From positions 1 through 26,051 of the forward strand of contig JAQUEZ010000078.1 of assembly GCA_028684915.1 (NCBI GenBank): a stretch of DNA of 26,051 bases, given 5' to 3'. The translations under genes were made by a program, and so were the position numbers. Below the pieces are notes generated by a model. The model was not told the origin of the DNA. It did not search any database and was given only the letters and a program-made list of their open reading frames with translations. The DNA is from Desulfobulbus sp. (GTDB lineage: Bacteria; Desulfobacterota; Desulfobulbia; Desulfobulbales; Desulfobulbaceae). Of this stretch, positions 1-8,226 are shown piece by piece. Within the stretch, counting starts at the first letter, position 1. Each line of letters opens with the position of its first letter.

Positions 1-102
1 CAGCCCAGACGCCCACGCCTCCGCTGCCCGCTCAACTACCGCCCGGAAGACGCGGCGGCGAATGTCCTTGTCGTCGTGTCCCTGCTTTTCCAATTCCATC
101 AT
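1..102 (-). CDS. Hypothetical protein of the integrated element, C-terminus cut by window edge
   Basis: I do not recognise this gene. Only its first 34 codons are inside the window. The ATG lies 2 bases after the TAA of the preceding VAT-repeat gene, with GGGAG about 8 bases upstream, so it looks translationally linked to it. A second ATG follows immediately and could also be the start. The visible peptide is charged and helical in appearance (Asp/Lys/Arg-rich, then an Ala-rich stretch ending AAEAWASGL), without a signal peptide or membrane segment. It continues the minus-strand series that starts at the integrase and is therefore assigned to the element. The close spacing and ribosome-binding site make it a real gene start; the function is unknown. 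Confidence 0.6.
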   Translation of the reverse strand, partial: MMELEKQGHDDKDIRRRVFRAVVERAAEAWASGL

Positions 103-104
103 GG

Positions 105-446
105 TTAAATTCTCCCGGTCCGTGGGCATGATTGCATGGTGTCGATCCGATCCCGTCGCCAGTGTGTCTTGTCGATCTCCTGGCAGCAGTATTCGGCCCC
201 GGCCTTGTGGTAATTCTGGCAAGCAATGTTGCACCAACTCGGCAAAGCGGGGATTGTCGGCAGACATTCCGCAGGATGCCCGATTATCCTCAACCGGGCC
301 GATTTTTCCTCTTTTTCCACTCTTGCGACACTGACAGTTGCGACAGTTGCGACAGTTCGTTGTGTTTCCGGGGTGAGTGTCGCAAGAGTCGCAACTGTCG
401 CTGTCGCAACTCGCCCAGAATTAGAAATCCAATCACGCAAGGCCAT
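105..446 (-). CDS. VAT-repeat protein with Cys-rich C-terminus (hypothetical, element-borne)
   Basis: A 113-residue protein starting 4 bases after the primase-like gene's stop, with GAGAGG about 9 bases upstream of its ATG. After MALRDWISNSG it carries two blocks of Val-Ala-Thr triplets (residues ~13-28 and ~36-46) separated by a short linker containing TPETQ. The C-terminal half has four Cys (WCNIACQNYH, then YCCQE) followed by THWRRDRIDTMQSCP. From memory, small proteins with VATVATVA runs and a similar Cys/THWRR ending occur after DUF3987 genes in other proteobacterial islands, so I think it is real rather than a shadow. The function is unknown; the Cys pattern could bind a metal. The repeat-coding DNA is itself a large inverted repeat, listed separately. 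Confidence 0.65.
   Translation of the reverse strand: MALRDWISNSGRVATATVATLATLTPETQRTVATVATVSVARVEKEEKSARLRIIGHPAECLPTIPALPSWCNIACQNYHKAGAEYCCQEIDKTHWRRDRIDTMQSCPRTGRI
321..413. repeat. Inverted repeat built from GTTGCGACA / TGTCGCAAC units
   Basis: The plus strand carries tandem TTGCGACAG-type units at 321-356 and the reverse-complement type (GTCGCAACTG) at 375-413. Aligning one arm with the reverse complement of the other over 29 bases gives 24 identities, including an uninterrupted 14-base match of GCGACAGTTGCGAC. The arms are about 20 bases apart. The repeat lies inside the VAT-repeat gene: the two VAT blocks encode the same peptide with different synonymous codons (GTT GCG ACA in one, GTC GCA ACT in the other), and this makes the DNA self-complementary. 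Confidence 0.85.
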
Positions 447-450
447 GTGT

Positions 451-2889
451 TCAACCTCTCAACAGCGCGGGGTTGATCTTGACCAACCGGCGGCGCTTGC
501 TTTCGACGATCTGCACCCGCCCGGCTTCGGCCAGTTCTTGCAACGCGCCATCAAGGGCGCTCTTTTCCCTGGTGCAGTTCGGCCCAAGTCGCTGAGCATC
601 CCTTGTCGATATTTCTTCAACCCGATTCTGCCGGCAATGCTCTAACAACCAGGCGTCCAGCTTCGCCGCGCTGCTCAGTTGAACAGGCAAGGCTATTTCT
701 CCCAGGAACCGGCGGGCTTCGTACAGGTGCCAACCGGCAACCGCTGCCGCCCGCCGCATATGGTCCGCGCCGATGGTCCCGCCGGGGTCATTCTCGAACA
801 GGTGGAAGAGTCCCGCCAGCCGCGCCGCGTTATCCGCCGCTTTGCTTGCCACGTCCCTGGCTTCGGCCATATCCCGGCCCGGTTTCAATTCAGCTTCAAC
901 GTCGTCATGGAAGGCTACCCATACCGCTTTTGCCTCTGGCGACAATTCCAGGGTTTCCGGCTCCAATTCGCCACGGTCATTGAATGCCAGCGGGTGGTCA
1001 AGCAGAGTGCCAAGCCGTCTATGAAATTTCGCCAAACAAGGCCAGTGCTCCGGCGGTTCTTTGAACATGCGCCCGCCCTGTGTGGACTCCGGCCAAGCAA
1101 CCAAGAAACGGGCAAGCCAGCCGATGCCACGGGCCAGCCCTTTGGAGCCGTCAAGGAAGGCCCGCACCGTTTCGGATTGAACAGCAAGCCCCATGGTCAG
1201 GCGTGCGCCTCGCAAGGTGAACGATCCGTTTTCCGCCCGTCTGTCAACGGTCAATGGTTCCGCACCCCACAGGCTATTCAACATCGCCATGTTCCTCATG
1301 GCCGAATCGCTTTTCATGCCGTGGCTGCCAAAGACCGCCCCGGCCTCGCTGGACAGAACGCCGCCCACCGGCCATTCATGTGCCAACCGATGCGCCAGAG
1401 CTTCCGGGGTTGCATCGCCATACAGTAGCCGTGGAACCTTCGGCAGTTCGGGCTTGCTCGATTCAAGGTAAATCAAATTTTGCTCAAGGCTATCGGTGGA
1501 TTTTACAGCTTTGGCGGCGTCCTTGATCGCGGTCAGCAGTCCGCTTTTCTTCGCCGCCCAAGCCTCATCTTCGGAACGAAACCTGTTGAGTTCAGGCTTT
1601 GCCGACTCCGCCTGCTCGGCCTCCCATTGTTGGACCGGTTTGGAGAAGAAACCGTCAACCGTGGTCTTTCGCTCGCCACTGTCCGCAACGGCCAACAGGA
1701 AAAGGCTTGTGGGGCCTTCCAGCTTGGCCGCCCGGCGAACATCAACCAAACCTTGCCCAACAGTGGAAACCACTGAAAGCGCAGAGCACGCGCCCAAGGC
1801 AACAGGGCACTGCACAAACCCCACGACTTCCCGCACCGCCGCGCCGATGGTTTCAGGCAATGCGTCCAGCGGGTAGGGTGCGGCCTGTTCGTGGACAATC
1901 AAGGGTAATGGCTCCGGCCAAGAGTGGCCGCACTCCTGATCCCCTGCCGGGGCGTCCGCACTGCGGACCTCGCTGCGGACCAACTTATTGCGGACCGCCC
2001 CCTCGATAACCTGCCGCACAGCGTCCGCGCCTTGTTCGCTCCACAAGTCCCAAAAGTCCGCCTTCCTGCCCAGGCCCGGAACAGCAACCACGCCGCCGAC
2101 AGCAAGTGCCGCCTTAGTGGCCGCTTCAATGCCGGGGTTTTTCTCGGCGTCGGGCTTGCGGTCATCGTCGGCGCAGACCACAATCTGGTGGCCGGGTAGT
2201 TTGCCCTTGATGATCCGGGCAACTGCTTCCAGGTTTCCGGCGCTCATCGCGCAGGCTACCGGGTGGCCGGTGCCCTCATGGATCGCCGCGCCGGTGGCGA
2301 AACCTTCCACAATGCAGACCGGGCCGCCGGTGGCCGGGGTGCCGATGGAGAAGTACAGGCCCGCCGTTCTGCATCCTTTCGGGGAAAACATCTTGCCGCC
2401 GTCCGGGCCGATGGTTTGCAGTGCCCACACCTGGCCGGATTCATCCCGCAAAGGGATAACCAACTTGTCGCCCTCCTGCTGGGTGCCGTGGGGCTTGATG
2501 TGCTTTTTGACAAGGTACGGGTGGCTCGGGTCCGCCGGGCGGGCTGTTTCCCATCGCTGCCGTGCTTGGGTGGCTGCCTGTTCCTGCTCGGCCAGACGTT
2601 GCGCCTCGGCCTGCTTGCGGGACTCCGCAACCTGCCGCCGGAAAACGGCCCTTTCTGCTTCAGTGAAAGGTTGTTTGCGCTCAGCCTGCCATGATTCAGA
2701 AAGTCCGTTCGAGTAGTCGCCAAAAGAACCGCCCAGGCCATCATCAAACAGTTTGCACCACCCGGCTGTATTCCCGTTGCGCTTGCCGATACCGGGGAAA
2801 CGATAGAACCGGCCCGGCTCGACATGCTCCGGGGGTTCCAGGCCGGCGGCGCGCATCATTTCCGCGAACGCATAGATGTTGTCAGTCAT
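451..2889 (-). CDS. TOPRIM / DUF3987 primase-helicase-like replication protein
   Basis: An 812-residue protein, likely the replication protein of the element. Residues ~30-60 resemble the region preceding TOPRIM in phage primases (GWCKLFDDGLGGSFGDYSNG). A charged helical linker follows. The TOPRIM domain at ~140-285 shows the acidic residues expected: Glu in IVEGFATGAAI and Asp in VVCADDD. The second half is a DUF3987/YfjI-type domain with a Walker-A-like ADSGERKTT motif at ~402-410. The C-terminal ~70 residues look like a winged helix. I chose the ATG at 2889 rather than the in-frame start at 2943, because GGGGAGGTGG sits just upstream and the start overlaps the previous gene by 8 bases (ATGACTGA). 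By family knowledge such proteins prime or unwind DNA for island or satellite replication; activity here is inferred. Confidence 0.85.
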   Translation of the reverse strand: MTDNIYAFAEMMRAAGLEPPEHVEPGRFYRFPGIGKRNGNTAGWCKLFDDGLGGSFGDYSNGLSESWQAERKQPFTEAERAVFRRQVAESRKQAEAQRLAEQEQAATQARQRWETARPADPSHPYLVKKHIKPHGTQQEGDKLVIPLRDESGQVWALQTIGPDGGKMFSPKGCRTAGLYFSIGTPATGGPVCIVEGFATGAAIHEGTGHPVACAMSAGNLEAVARIIKGKLPGHQIVVCADDDRKPDAEKNPGIEAATKAALAVGGVVAVPGLGRKADFWDLWSEQGADAVRQVIEGAVRNKLVRSEVRSADAPAGDQECGHSWPEPLPLIVHEQAAPYPLDALPETIGAAVREVVGFVQCPVALGACSALSVVSTVGQGLVDVRRAAKLEGPTSLFLLAVADSGERKTTVDGFFSKPVQQWEAEQAESAKPELNRFRSEDEAWAAKKSGLLTAIKDAAKAVKSTDSLEQNLIYLESSKPELPKVPRLLYGDATPEALAHRLAHEWPVGGVLSSEAGAVFGSHGMKSDSAMRNMAMLNSLWGAEPLTVDRRAENGSFTLRGARLTMGLAVQSETVRAFLDGSKGLARGIGWLARFLVAWPESTQGGRMFKEPPEHWPCLAKFHRRLGTLLDHPLAFNDRGELEPETLELSPEAKAVWVAFHDDVEAELKPGRDMAEARDVASKAADNAARLAGLFHLFENDPGGTIGADHMRRAAAVAGWHLYEARRFLGEIALPVQLSSAAKLDAWLLEHCRQNRVEEISTRDAQRLGPNCTREKSALDGALQELAEAGRVQIVESKRRRLVKINPALLRG

Positions 2890-3127
2890 GCGCCACCTCC
2901 CCATTTGGCTTGAGGATATACCGGGCGACACGATGCCGCACACCGCCGGGGCAATACTCGTTCACTTTCTCGGTGGTGATTTGGTGGCCCAATTTACGCA
3001 GTTCGCAAACCCTCATGCCGGGGTGCATAATTCCCAGGGATCGCGCTTCCAAGGTGGTCAATGATGCGTGCTTGAGGTGTTCAAGAATGCGCTGGCGTTG
3101 GGCTGATGCCGTGTTGTTCTCAGTCAT
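2882..3127 (-). CDS. Small helix-turn-helix protein (HTH_39-like)
   Basis: An 81-residue protein, MTENNTASAQ onward. The region QRQRILEHLKHASLTTLEARSLGI followed by HPGMRVCELRKLGHQI has the shape of a small winged helix-turn-helix found beside island primases (I recall it as the HTH_39 family). A basic C-terminal tail follows. The ATG at 3127 is preceded by GGGGGTG at ~7 bases. An in-frame TTG at 3148 would add seven residues but has no better ribosome-binding site. Its stop overlaps the start of the primase-like gene by 8 bases, so the two are probably translationally coupled. A role in DNA binding or replication control of the element is inference from fold and position. Confidence 0.75.
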   Translation of the reverse strand: MTENNTASAQRQRILEHLKHASLTTLEARSLGIMHPGMRVCELRKLGHQITTEKVNEYCPGGVRHRVARYILKPNGEVAHD

Positions 3128-3326
3128 GGCGCACCCCCAAGCGAACAATGAGCCACTCAGCCAGAGATGTGGGAATGAGCCCCCAGCAGGCGGCGCAGAC
3201 GATGCGCTGTTTGATGTGTTGACGGGTGATGGGTGGAATGGTATTTTTGCGAGCAGTTGTATTTGAAGCGGTTTTCTCCGGCCTGCCAGCCTTTGAGGGG
3301 AAAGCCGCTTTCTTTTTTGAGGTCAT
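3120..3326 (-). CDS. Hypothetical 68-residue basic protein of the element
   Basis: I do not recognise the family. The ATG at 3326 has GGAGGT six bases upstream and lies 2 bases after the AlpA-like gene's stop; a GTG at 3332 is an alternative that overlaps that stop. The N-terminal third is Lys/Arg-rich (MTSKKKAAFPSKAGRPEK). The C-terminal part contains QHIKQRIVCAACWGLIP and a hydrophobic AEWLIVRLGV segment that resembles a short DNA-binding helix pair more than a membrane anchor. Its last codons overlap the next gene by 8 bases (ATGACTGA), the same junction that links the HTH gene to the primase. The tight spacing on both sides and good ribosome-binding site support it as a real gene. Confidence 0.6.
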   Translation of the reverse strand: MTSKKKAAFPSKAGRPEKTASNTTARKNTIPPITRQHIKQRIVCAACWGLIPTSLAEWLIVRLGVRHD

Positions 3327-3328
3327 GC

Positions 3329-3562
3329 TCACACCTCCACCGCCATCGAATCCAATAGCGCGCGGATTTCCTCAACTCTCCATGCTGTGCAGCGTTCAGA
3401 TAACTTGATTGGGGCAGGGTAACGCCCTGTTTTGATACCGGCCCACCATGTGGAAGAGGAAACCGGAATGATTGGGGGCGTCGGCGGGTTGCTCTTTTTG
3501 TCGCCGATGATTTGCTTGAGCCGGAGAAAACCGGTGGGGGGGAGTGGTGTTGATTCTGTCAT
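3329..3562 (-). CDS. AlpA-family regulatory / excision protein
   Basis: A 77-residue protein with the AlpA/excisionase winged-HTH signature: GFLRLKQIIGDK, then STWWAGIKTGRYPAPIKL and a final TAWRVEEIRALLDSM. In the CP4-57 prophage of E. coli the AlpA protein activates integrase expression and excision. The same role is a fair inference here because the gene heads the leftward operon of an integrase-bearing element. The ATG at 3562 has GAGGT about 7 bases upstream. It is the first gene after the palindrome-rich gap at 3563-3714, which probably contains its promoter and operators. The stop lies 2 bases before the next gene's ATG. Confidence 0.85.
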   Translation of the reverse strand: MTESTPLPPTGFLRLKQIIGDKKSNPPTPPIIPVSSSTWWAGIKTGRYPAPIKLSERCTAWRVEEIRALLDSMAVEV

Positions 3563-3714
3563 CGTGAAACCTCAACGTAATTTTTTCAACCACCATCCAG
3601 AATTGTGCGGTGGTGTTTCGTGAGGTATAACCGGCGACTGTTAGTTGATCAAGAAAAGCTCCATATACTCAGTATGTTGCGATACATTTGCAAGTATCGT
3701 GTATATGGGCAATT
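3563..3714. promoter_or_regulatory. Palindromic control region upstream of the alpA-like operon
   Basis: This 152-base gap is AT-richer than its surroundings. It contains a nested palindrome: CCATATAC (3661-3668) pairs with GTATATGG (3701-3708), and inside it CGATAC (3680-3685) pairs with GTATCG (3694-3699) around an 8-base loop. It sits where an operator or promoter of the AlpA operon would be expected. No run of U follows in either direction, so it does not look like a terminator. I could not place a convincing -35/-10 pair. Confidence 0.45.
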
Positions 3715-4401
3715 TTATTTAAGGAGGTATATTTCTGGTTTTTCTTCTCTGCCTTTTTTTTGGTGGCGTGCGAGATACCCACTTTCGATCTTGATTCTAT
3801 TGTTGAAGTGGTGGCGGCACGCATCCCTGCAAAATTTTTGTTTTGGACGATTGAACAAAAACTTCTTTCCACAAGCGGGATTTGCGCAAGTGCGCAATCG
3901 TTTGAAGTCGTCGCCATAATATGTCGCTGCATCCAAATAGCGGAATTCTAACCATTCTTCAATGGTACTAGCCCTGAAATGGAAGTTGCCTATCTTTGGC
4001 GCGAAGGGGTTTTGCGTTTCCTCTATGCTCCACTCCGCACGTGCTGCGATTTCTGTTAGGAATTTAATATCTTGGCCGTGCTCCCTGACTTGCTCAAGAA
4101 GGTTTTGCCAATAAGCTTGTAACTCTGCCAAAACATGGAAAAATTCTTCTTCCGGGCATTCGAAACTTAGGGGGATCAATTCGGTTGCTTCCCCAAACAT
4201 GCGAAACATCCCAGAGTCGAATTTCCGTGAACAAATGTGAGTTTCATATCCGTTTTTCTCCCCGAACATGGTGGTGATTAGTCGGTAGTTTAAGGAGGTG
4301 AAAAAGAGTTCTTCCCTGTTCCATGTTTTCACGTTTACAAAATGCAAAAGGAAGTCCAAGGGATGGTAGGGGCAAGGTATTACGCTAGGTGTGGTCGTCA
4401 C
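3715..4401 (-). CDS. Hypothetical protein with C-terminal Cys4 zinc-finger motif, coupled to the integrase
   Basis: A 228-residue protein. Residues ~172-201 carry C-x4-C-x13-C-x3-C (CANPACGKKF, then FCRDACRHHFNNR), a treble-clef/CGNR-like zinc ribbon; the four ligands are C172, C177, C191 and C195. The rest is a mixed acidic and aromatic region without membrane segments, which I do not recognise. Its ATG overlaps the integrase stop by 4 bases (ATGA), so the two genes are translationally coupled. Hand counts of two 60-base lines in it give 45-48% G+C, visibly lower than the integrase and primase genes (around 60%), which suggests a different recent origin. It could be a regulator, a nucleic-acid-binding accessory or cargo; the sequence does not decide. 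Confidence 0.75.
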   Translation of the reverse strand: MTTTPSVIPCPYHPLDFLLHFVNVKTWNREELFFTSLNYRLITTMFGEKNGYETHICSRKFDSGMFRMFGEATELIPLSFECPEEEFFHVLAELQAYWQNLLEQVREHGQDIKFLTEIAARAEWSIEETQNPFAPKIGNFHFRASTIEEWLEFRYLDAATYYGDDFKRLRTCANPACGKKFLFNRPKQKFCRDACRHHFNNRIKIESGYLARHQKKGREEKPEIYLLK

Positions 4402-5666
4402 GCAACCGCCCTCCGAATCGGTACAATCTTGTCGGCCATACCCTCCCTGAGCCTGTCCAGGTAATCCGCCCAGGCCTGCATCATCTTTCGGCGTTCTGGC
4501 AAGTGGGTTGTGCGATTGTAGGCGCGGCCTAGAGGATCGCGGACGGCGTGGGCAAGTTGGTGTTCAACAATCTCCGGGCGGACGTGCAAGACTTCGTCAA
4601 GGATCGTCCGGGCCATTGCTCGGAAACCATGCCCGGTCATTTCCGTTTTGGTGTCGTAGCCCAGCCGGCGCAGCGCAGCGTTTACGGTGTTGTTGCTCAT
4701 TGCACGGGTATCGGTTCGCGTTGACGGGAACACGTAGCGGCCTGCACCGGTCAAGGCGTGCAGTTCCCGCAATATGATAACGGCCTGAGTCGCCAAAGGA
4801 ACAAGGTGGAAGTCCCCCTTGCGTCTTACCTTTTCCGATACCCTGAGCTTGAGCCGTTCAACCGGGAGATTCCAAGCGGCTTGTTCAAGATCAATCTCGG
4901 CCCATTCAGCCTGCCGCAACTCGCCCGGGCGCAGGAAAAAGAGCGGGGCCAATTTCAAGGCGCACAGCGTAACAAATCCGCCCTTGTAGCCGTCAATCGC
5001 CCGTAGGAGTGCGCCAACCTCTTCAGGGTCGGTGATCGCCGCGTAATGCTGTTTTTGAATGGCTGGTAGAGCGCCGCGCAGGTCGGGCGTGGGGTCGCGT
5101 TCCGCCCGGCCAGTGGCAATGGCGTAACGGAACACCTGGCCGCAGTTCTGCTTTGCTCGGTGGGCGGTGTCGAGGGTGCCTTTTTCTTCAAGGCGTCTGA
5201 GGCACGCCAGCAATTCAGGCGCGGTGATGGAGCGGATTGGCTTGGAGCCCAGCCAGGGGAAGATGTAGAGTTCCAGCCGACGAATAATCTTGTCGGAATG
5301 GCCGACGGCCCAGGTGGGAGAAAATTTATCGTGCCACTCTCTGGCGATCACCTCGAACGTCTCAGTCTCTTGCGTGTCCGCCGCCTTCTGAGCTTTTTTT
5401 ACCGCGCCGGGGTCAATGCCCTTGTCGAGAAGTGCACGTGCGTCTGTGCGCCTCTTGCGGGCTTCGGTAAGCGTCGTTTGGGGGTACGCGCCAAGAGTGA
5501 GTAGCTTTTCTGTACCCCCAAAACGATATTTCAACCGCCAAAGTTTTGAGCCGGTTTTCGTGATCAGCAAAAAAAGGCCGCCGCCATCGAACAGTTTGAC
5601 GTCGACGGTCTGGGGTTTGGTTGCTTTTACCTTGATGTCCGTCAACGGCACAGTTTGTCTAGGCAT
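4398..5666 (-). CDS. P4-type tyrosine integrase
   Basis: A 422-residue site-specific recombinase of the DUF4102/phage-P4 integrase family, the usual length for the group. The N-terminal arm-binding domain contains KLFDGGGLFLLITKTGSKLW and the LTLGAYPQTTLTEAR motif (~55-70). A core-binding domain lies at ~100-190 and the catalytic domain at ~205-395. Catalytic residues visible are R246 (LRPGEL), H346 and R349 (GHGFR), H373 (QLAH) and the nucleophile Y383 (RAYNRT). These enzymes usually insert elements at the 3' end of a tRNA gene; here the gene lies 184 bases from the 3' end of tRNA-Ala, with repeated ACCCCTAAA sites between. The element therefore extends leftward from this end. No frameshift or missing catalytic residue is seen, so it should be active. 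Confidence 0.95.
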   Translation of the reverse strand: MPRQTVPLTDIKVKATKPQTVDVKLFDGGGLFLLITKTGSKLWRLKYRFGGTEKLLTLGAYPQTTLTEARKRRTDARALLDKGIDPGAVKKAQKAADTQETETFEVIAREWHDKFSPTWAVGHSDKIIRRLELYIFPWLGSKPIRSITAPELLACLRRLEEKGTLDTAHRAKQNCGQVFRYAIATGRAERDPTPDLRGALPAIQKQHYAAITDPEEVGALLRAIDGYKGGFVTLCALKLAPLFFLRPGELRQAEWAEIDLEQAAWNLPVERLKLRVSEKVRRKGDFHLVPLATQAVIILRELHALTGAGRYVFPSTRTDTRAMSNNTVNAALRRLGYDTKTEMTGHGFRAMARTILDEVLHVRPEIVEHQLAHAVRDPLGRAYNRTTHLPERRKMMQAWADYLDRLREGMADKIVPIRRAVA

Positions 5667-5682
5667 ATCGGTATTTTCCCCG

Positions 5683-5738
5683 TTTTGGGGGTATCGACGT
5701 TAGGGGTACGGCGCTGCACCCCTAAAAATACCCCTAAA
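5683..5738. promoter_or_regulatory. Putative integrase arm-type / autoregulatory sites
   Basis: Between integrase and tRNA there is an inverted pair, TTAGGGGT (5700-5707) and ACCCCTAA (5718-5725), followed by a second direct copy of ACCCCTAAA at 5730-5738. A related TTGGGGGTAT lies at 5685-5694. Clustered short repeats beside the tRNA-proximal end of an integrase gene are typical of arm-type binding sites; binding is inferred, not shown. They also sit where the int promoter would be. Confidence 0.45.
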
Positions 5739-5781
5739 CTTCATGGATATTACCGTATATCTTCGGACGCTATCAGACAAC

Positions 5782-5815
5782 AAAAAACCCGCAATCCTTG
5801 ACGGGATGCGGGTTT
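5782..5815 (-). terminator. Rho-independent terminator downstream of tRNA-Ala
   Basis: On the minus strand an 8-base stem AACCCGCA/TGCGGGTT encloses a 13-base loop and is followed by a run of T. It lies about 35 bases beyond the tRNA 3' end, in the orientation that would end the tRNA transcript before it reaches the integrase. Confidence 0.8.
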
Positions 5816-5849
5816 GGTGAACGGTACTGGACACCGTTGGACTGTCTAT

Positions 5850-5925
<76 letters not shown>

Positions 5926-5942
5926 GTCGTTTTCTGGGAAGG

Positions 5943-5971
5943 CATTTACCATGATGACAAGTACGTGTCAA
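5943..5971 (-). promoter_or_regulatory. Putative sigma70 promoter of tRNA-Ala
   Basis: The minus strand has a perfect -35 TTGACA (5971-5966), a 17-base spacer and a weak -10 TAAATG (5948-5943), placing the start about 10 bases before the mature tRNA 5' end. Confidence 0.5.
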
Positions 5972-6009
5972 GTTTTTCTCAATTCTTTTTCTTGGCTTTA
6001 CCATATCGA

Positions 6010-6038
6010 TTGCCAAGGGGGGGTTCTATTGGTAAGAT
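6010..6038 (+). promoter_or_regulatory. Putative sigma70 promoter of the mre operon
   Basis: TTGCCA (6010-6015), a 17-base spacer containing a run of seven G, and TAAGAT (6033-6038). It is placed about 110 bases before the mreB ATG, in the gap between the divergent tRNA gene and mreB. The hexamers are good but not perfect matches. Confidence 0.5.
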
Positions 6039-6117
6039 AATAGTTTTTGCTTCAGCAAGACAAATCGTTGCATCAGCTCCATCGCCACGCCTTTTTCAGT
6101 GCGCTCAACCCCGCTGA

Positions 6118-7185
<1,068 letters not shown>

Positions 7186-7264
7186 GTTCGACAGCGTTTT
7201 TTCCCGGCCTTCACTGACCTTTTTCATCCGATAGCTGCCCCAGCGGTTTTCGCAGCATGTTTCC

Positions 7265-8149
7265 ATGAAAAAAAAGAGCACCAGAAAACGAACCAGCCGT
7301 TTCAGGCTTTTCCGTGTCATTGTTTTGGCCGGTGTTCTCCTGACTTTGGCTTTGATATTCCTTGTTTCCACCCTGGGGAGCCAACAATTTGGTTCCATGC
7401 ACAAGCTGATCCTGGAAGCGGTGGGGCCATTGCAGAAGGTGGTGGCCGTTGCCAGCTCAACCGTGGACCGGTTTAAATCCGAGTACGTTGACATCCTTCA
7501 GGACAGCCTTAGGCTGCGTGAGGAAAACAAACGTTTGGTGCAGCAACTGCAGGAAAACGAGACGCTGCTCAACAAGAGCCGCGAGGCCATGGCCACCAAC
7601 GCTAGCCTGCGCAAGTTGCTGGAATTTAAAAACACCCTCGGCCATCAGTCCAGTGTGGCCGCGACCATAATCGGCAAAGACCCTTCAGCCATGTTTCGCT
7701 CGATCGTTATTGATCAGGGGTCGAACAACGGTATCACCAAGGGAGACCCGGTGGTCAACAGTGAAGGTGTTGTCGGCCAGGTATTTGCCATCACACCTAA
7801 CTATGCCAAAGTTTTGTTGGCCATAGCACCGTCAAGTGCCATTGATGTGCTCCTGCAGAAATCGCGCGTACGCGGCATTCTCAAAGGCGACGGCACCCTG
7901 ACCTATAAACTTGAGTATATTTTGAAAACTGCTGAAATAGAGGAGGGGGATCATGTGGTCACCGCCGGCTATGGCGGCATCTTCCCCACCGGTTTACCTG
8001 TCGGGGTAGTTTCCAAAATTATCAAAAAGCCTCGGGGCATGTTCCATGAAATCGAGGTCACCCCGTCAGTTGATTATCAAAAACTCGAACATCTGCTTGT
8101 TCTCCATCAACCTAACCTGATAGAGATCAAACAGTTGGGGCAGCCTTGA
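7265..8149 (+). CDS. mreC: Rod shape-determining protein MreC
   Basis: A 294-residue bitopic membrane protein that links MreB to PBP2 and activates it. A basic cytoplasmic N-terminus (KKKSTRKRTSR) precedes one membrane segment at ~16-37. A coiled coil at ~65-105 (LRLREENKRLVQQLQENE) follows, then the periplasmic beta-rich MreC domain, with GDPVVNSEGVVGQV, GDGTLTYKL and GDHVVTAGYGGIFPTGLPVG, typical of the family. The ATG at 7265 lacks a strong ribosome-binding site. It lies 79 bases after mreB, and no terminator separates them. Identification is secure. Confidence 0.96.
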   Translation: MKKKSTRKRTSRFRLFRVIVLAGVLLTLALIFLVSTLGSQQFGSMHKLILEAVGPLQKVVAVASSTVDRFKSEYVDILQDSLRLREENKRLVQQLQENETLLNKSREAMATNASLRKLLEFKNTLGHQSSVAATIIGKDPSAMFRSIVIDQGSNNGITKGDPVVNSEGVVGQVFAITPNYAKVLLAIAPSSAIDVLLQKSRVRGILKGDGTLTYKLEYILKTAEIEEGDHVVTAGYGGIFPTGLPVGVVSKIIKKPRGMFHEIEVTPSVDYQKLEHLLVLHQPNLIEIKQLGQP

Positions 8150-8226
8150 TCCGCTATGATCTGTCCGATCGCTGTTTTTTCTGCGTATGATCCAAGGAGT
8201 TTTCCATTCAGGGGCAATGAAGGGTA

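Noticed and set aside
32..226. 64-codon minus-strand frame
   Set aside because: Overlaps two better-supported, closely spaced ORFs (105-446 and 1-102) in another frame and has low-complexity composition.
301..420. Possible CRISPR array from TTGCGACAG units
   Set aside because: Units are about 9 bases, contiguous or inverted, without spacers; they encode VAT triplets.
679..1428. 249-codon plus-strand frame
   Set aside because: Antisense shadow of the primase-like gene; high G+C makes long false frames common here.
3605..3919. 104-codon plus-strand frame with AAGGAGG nearby
   Set aside because: The purine run at ~3721 lies inside this frame and cannot serve its start; the frame overlaps the zinc-finger gene antisense and its peptide has no recognisable features.
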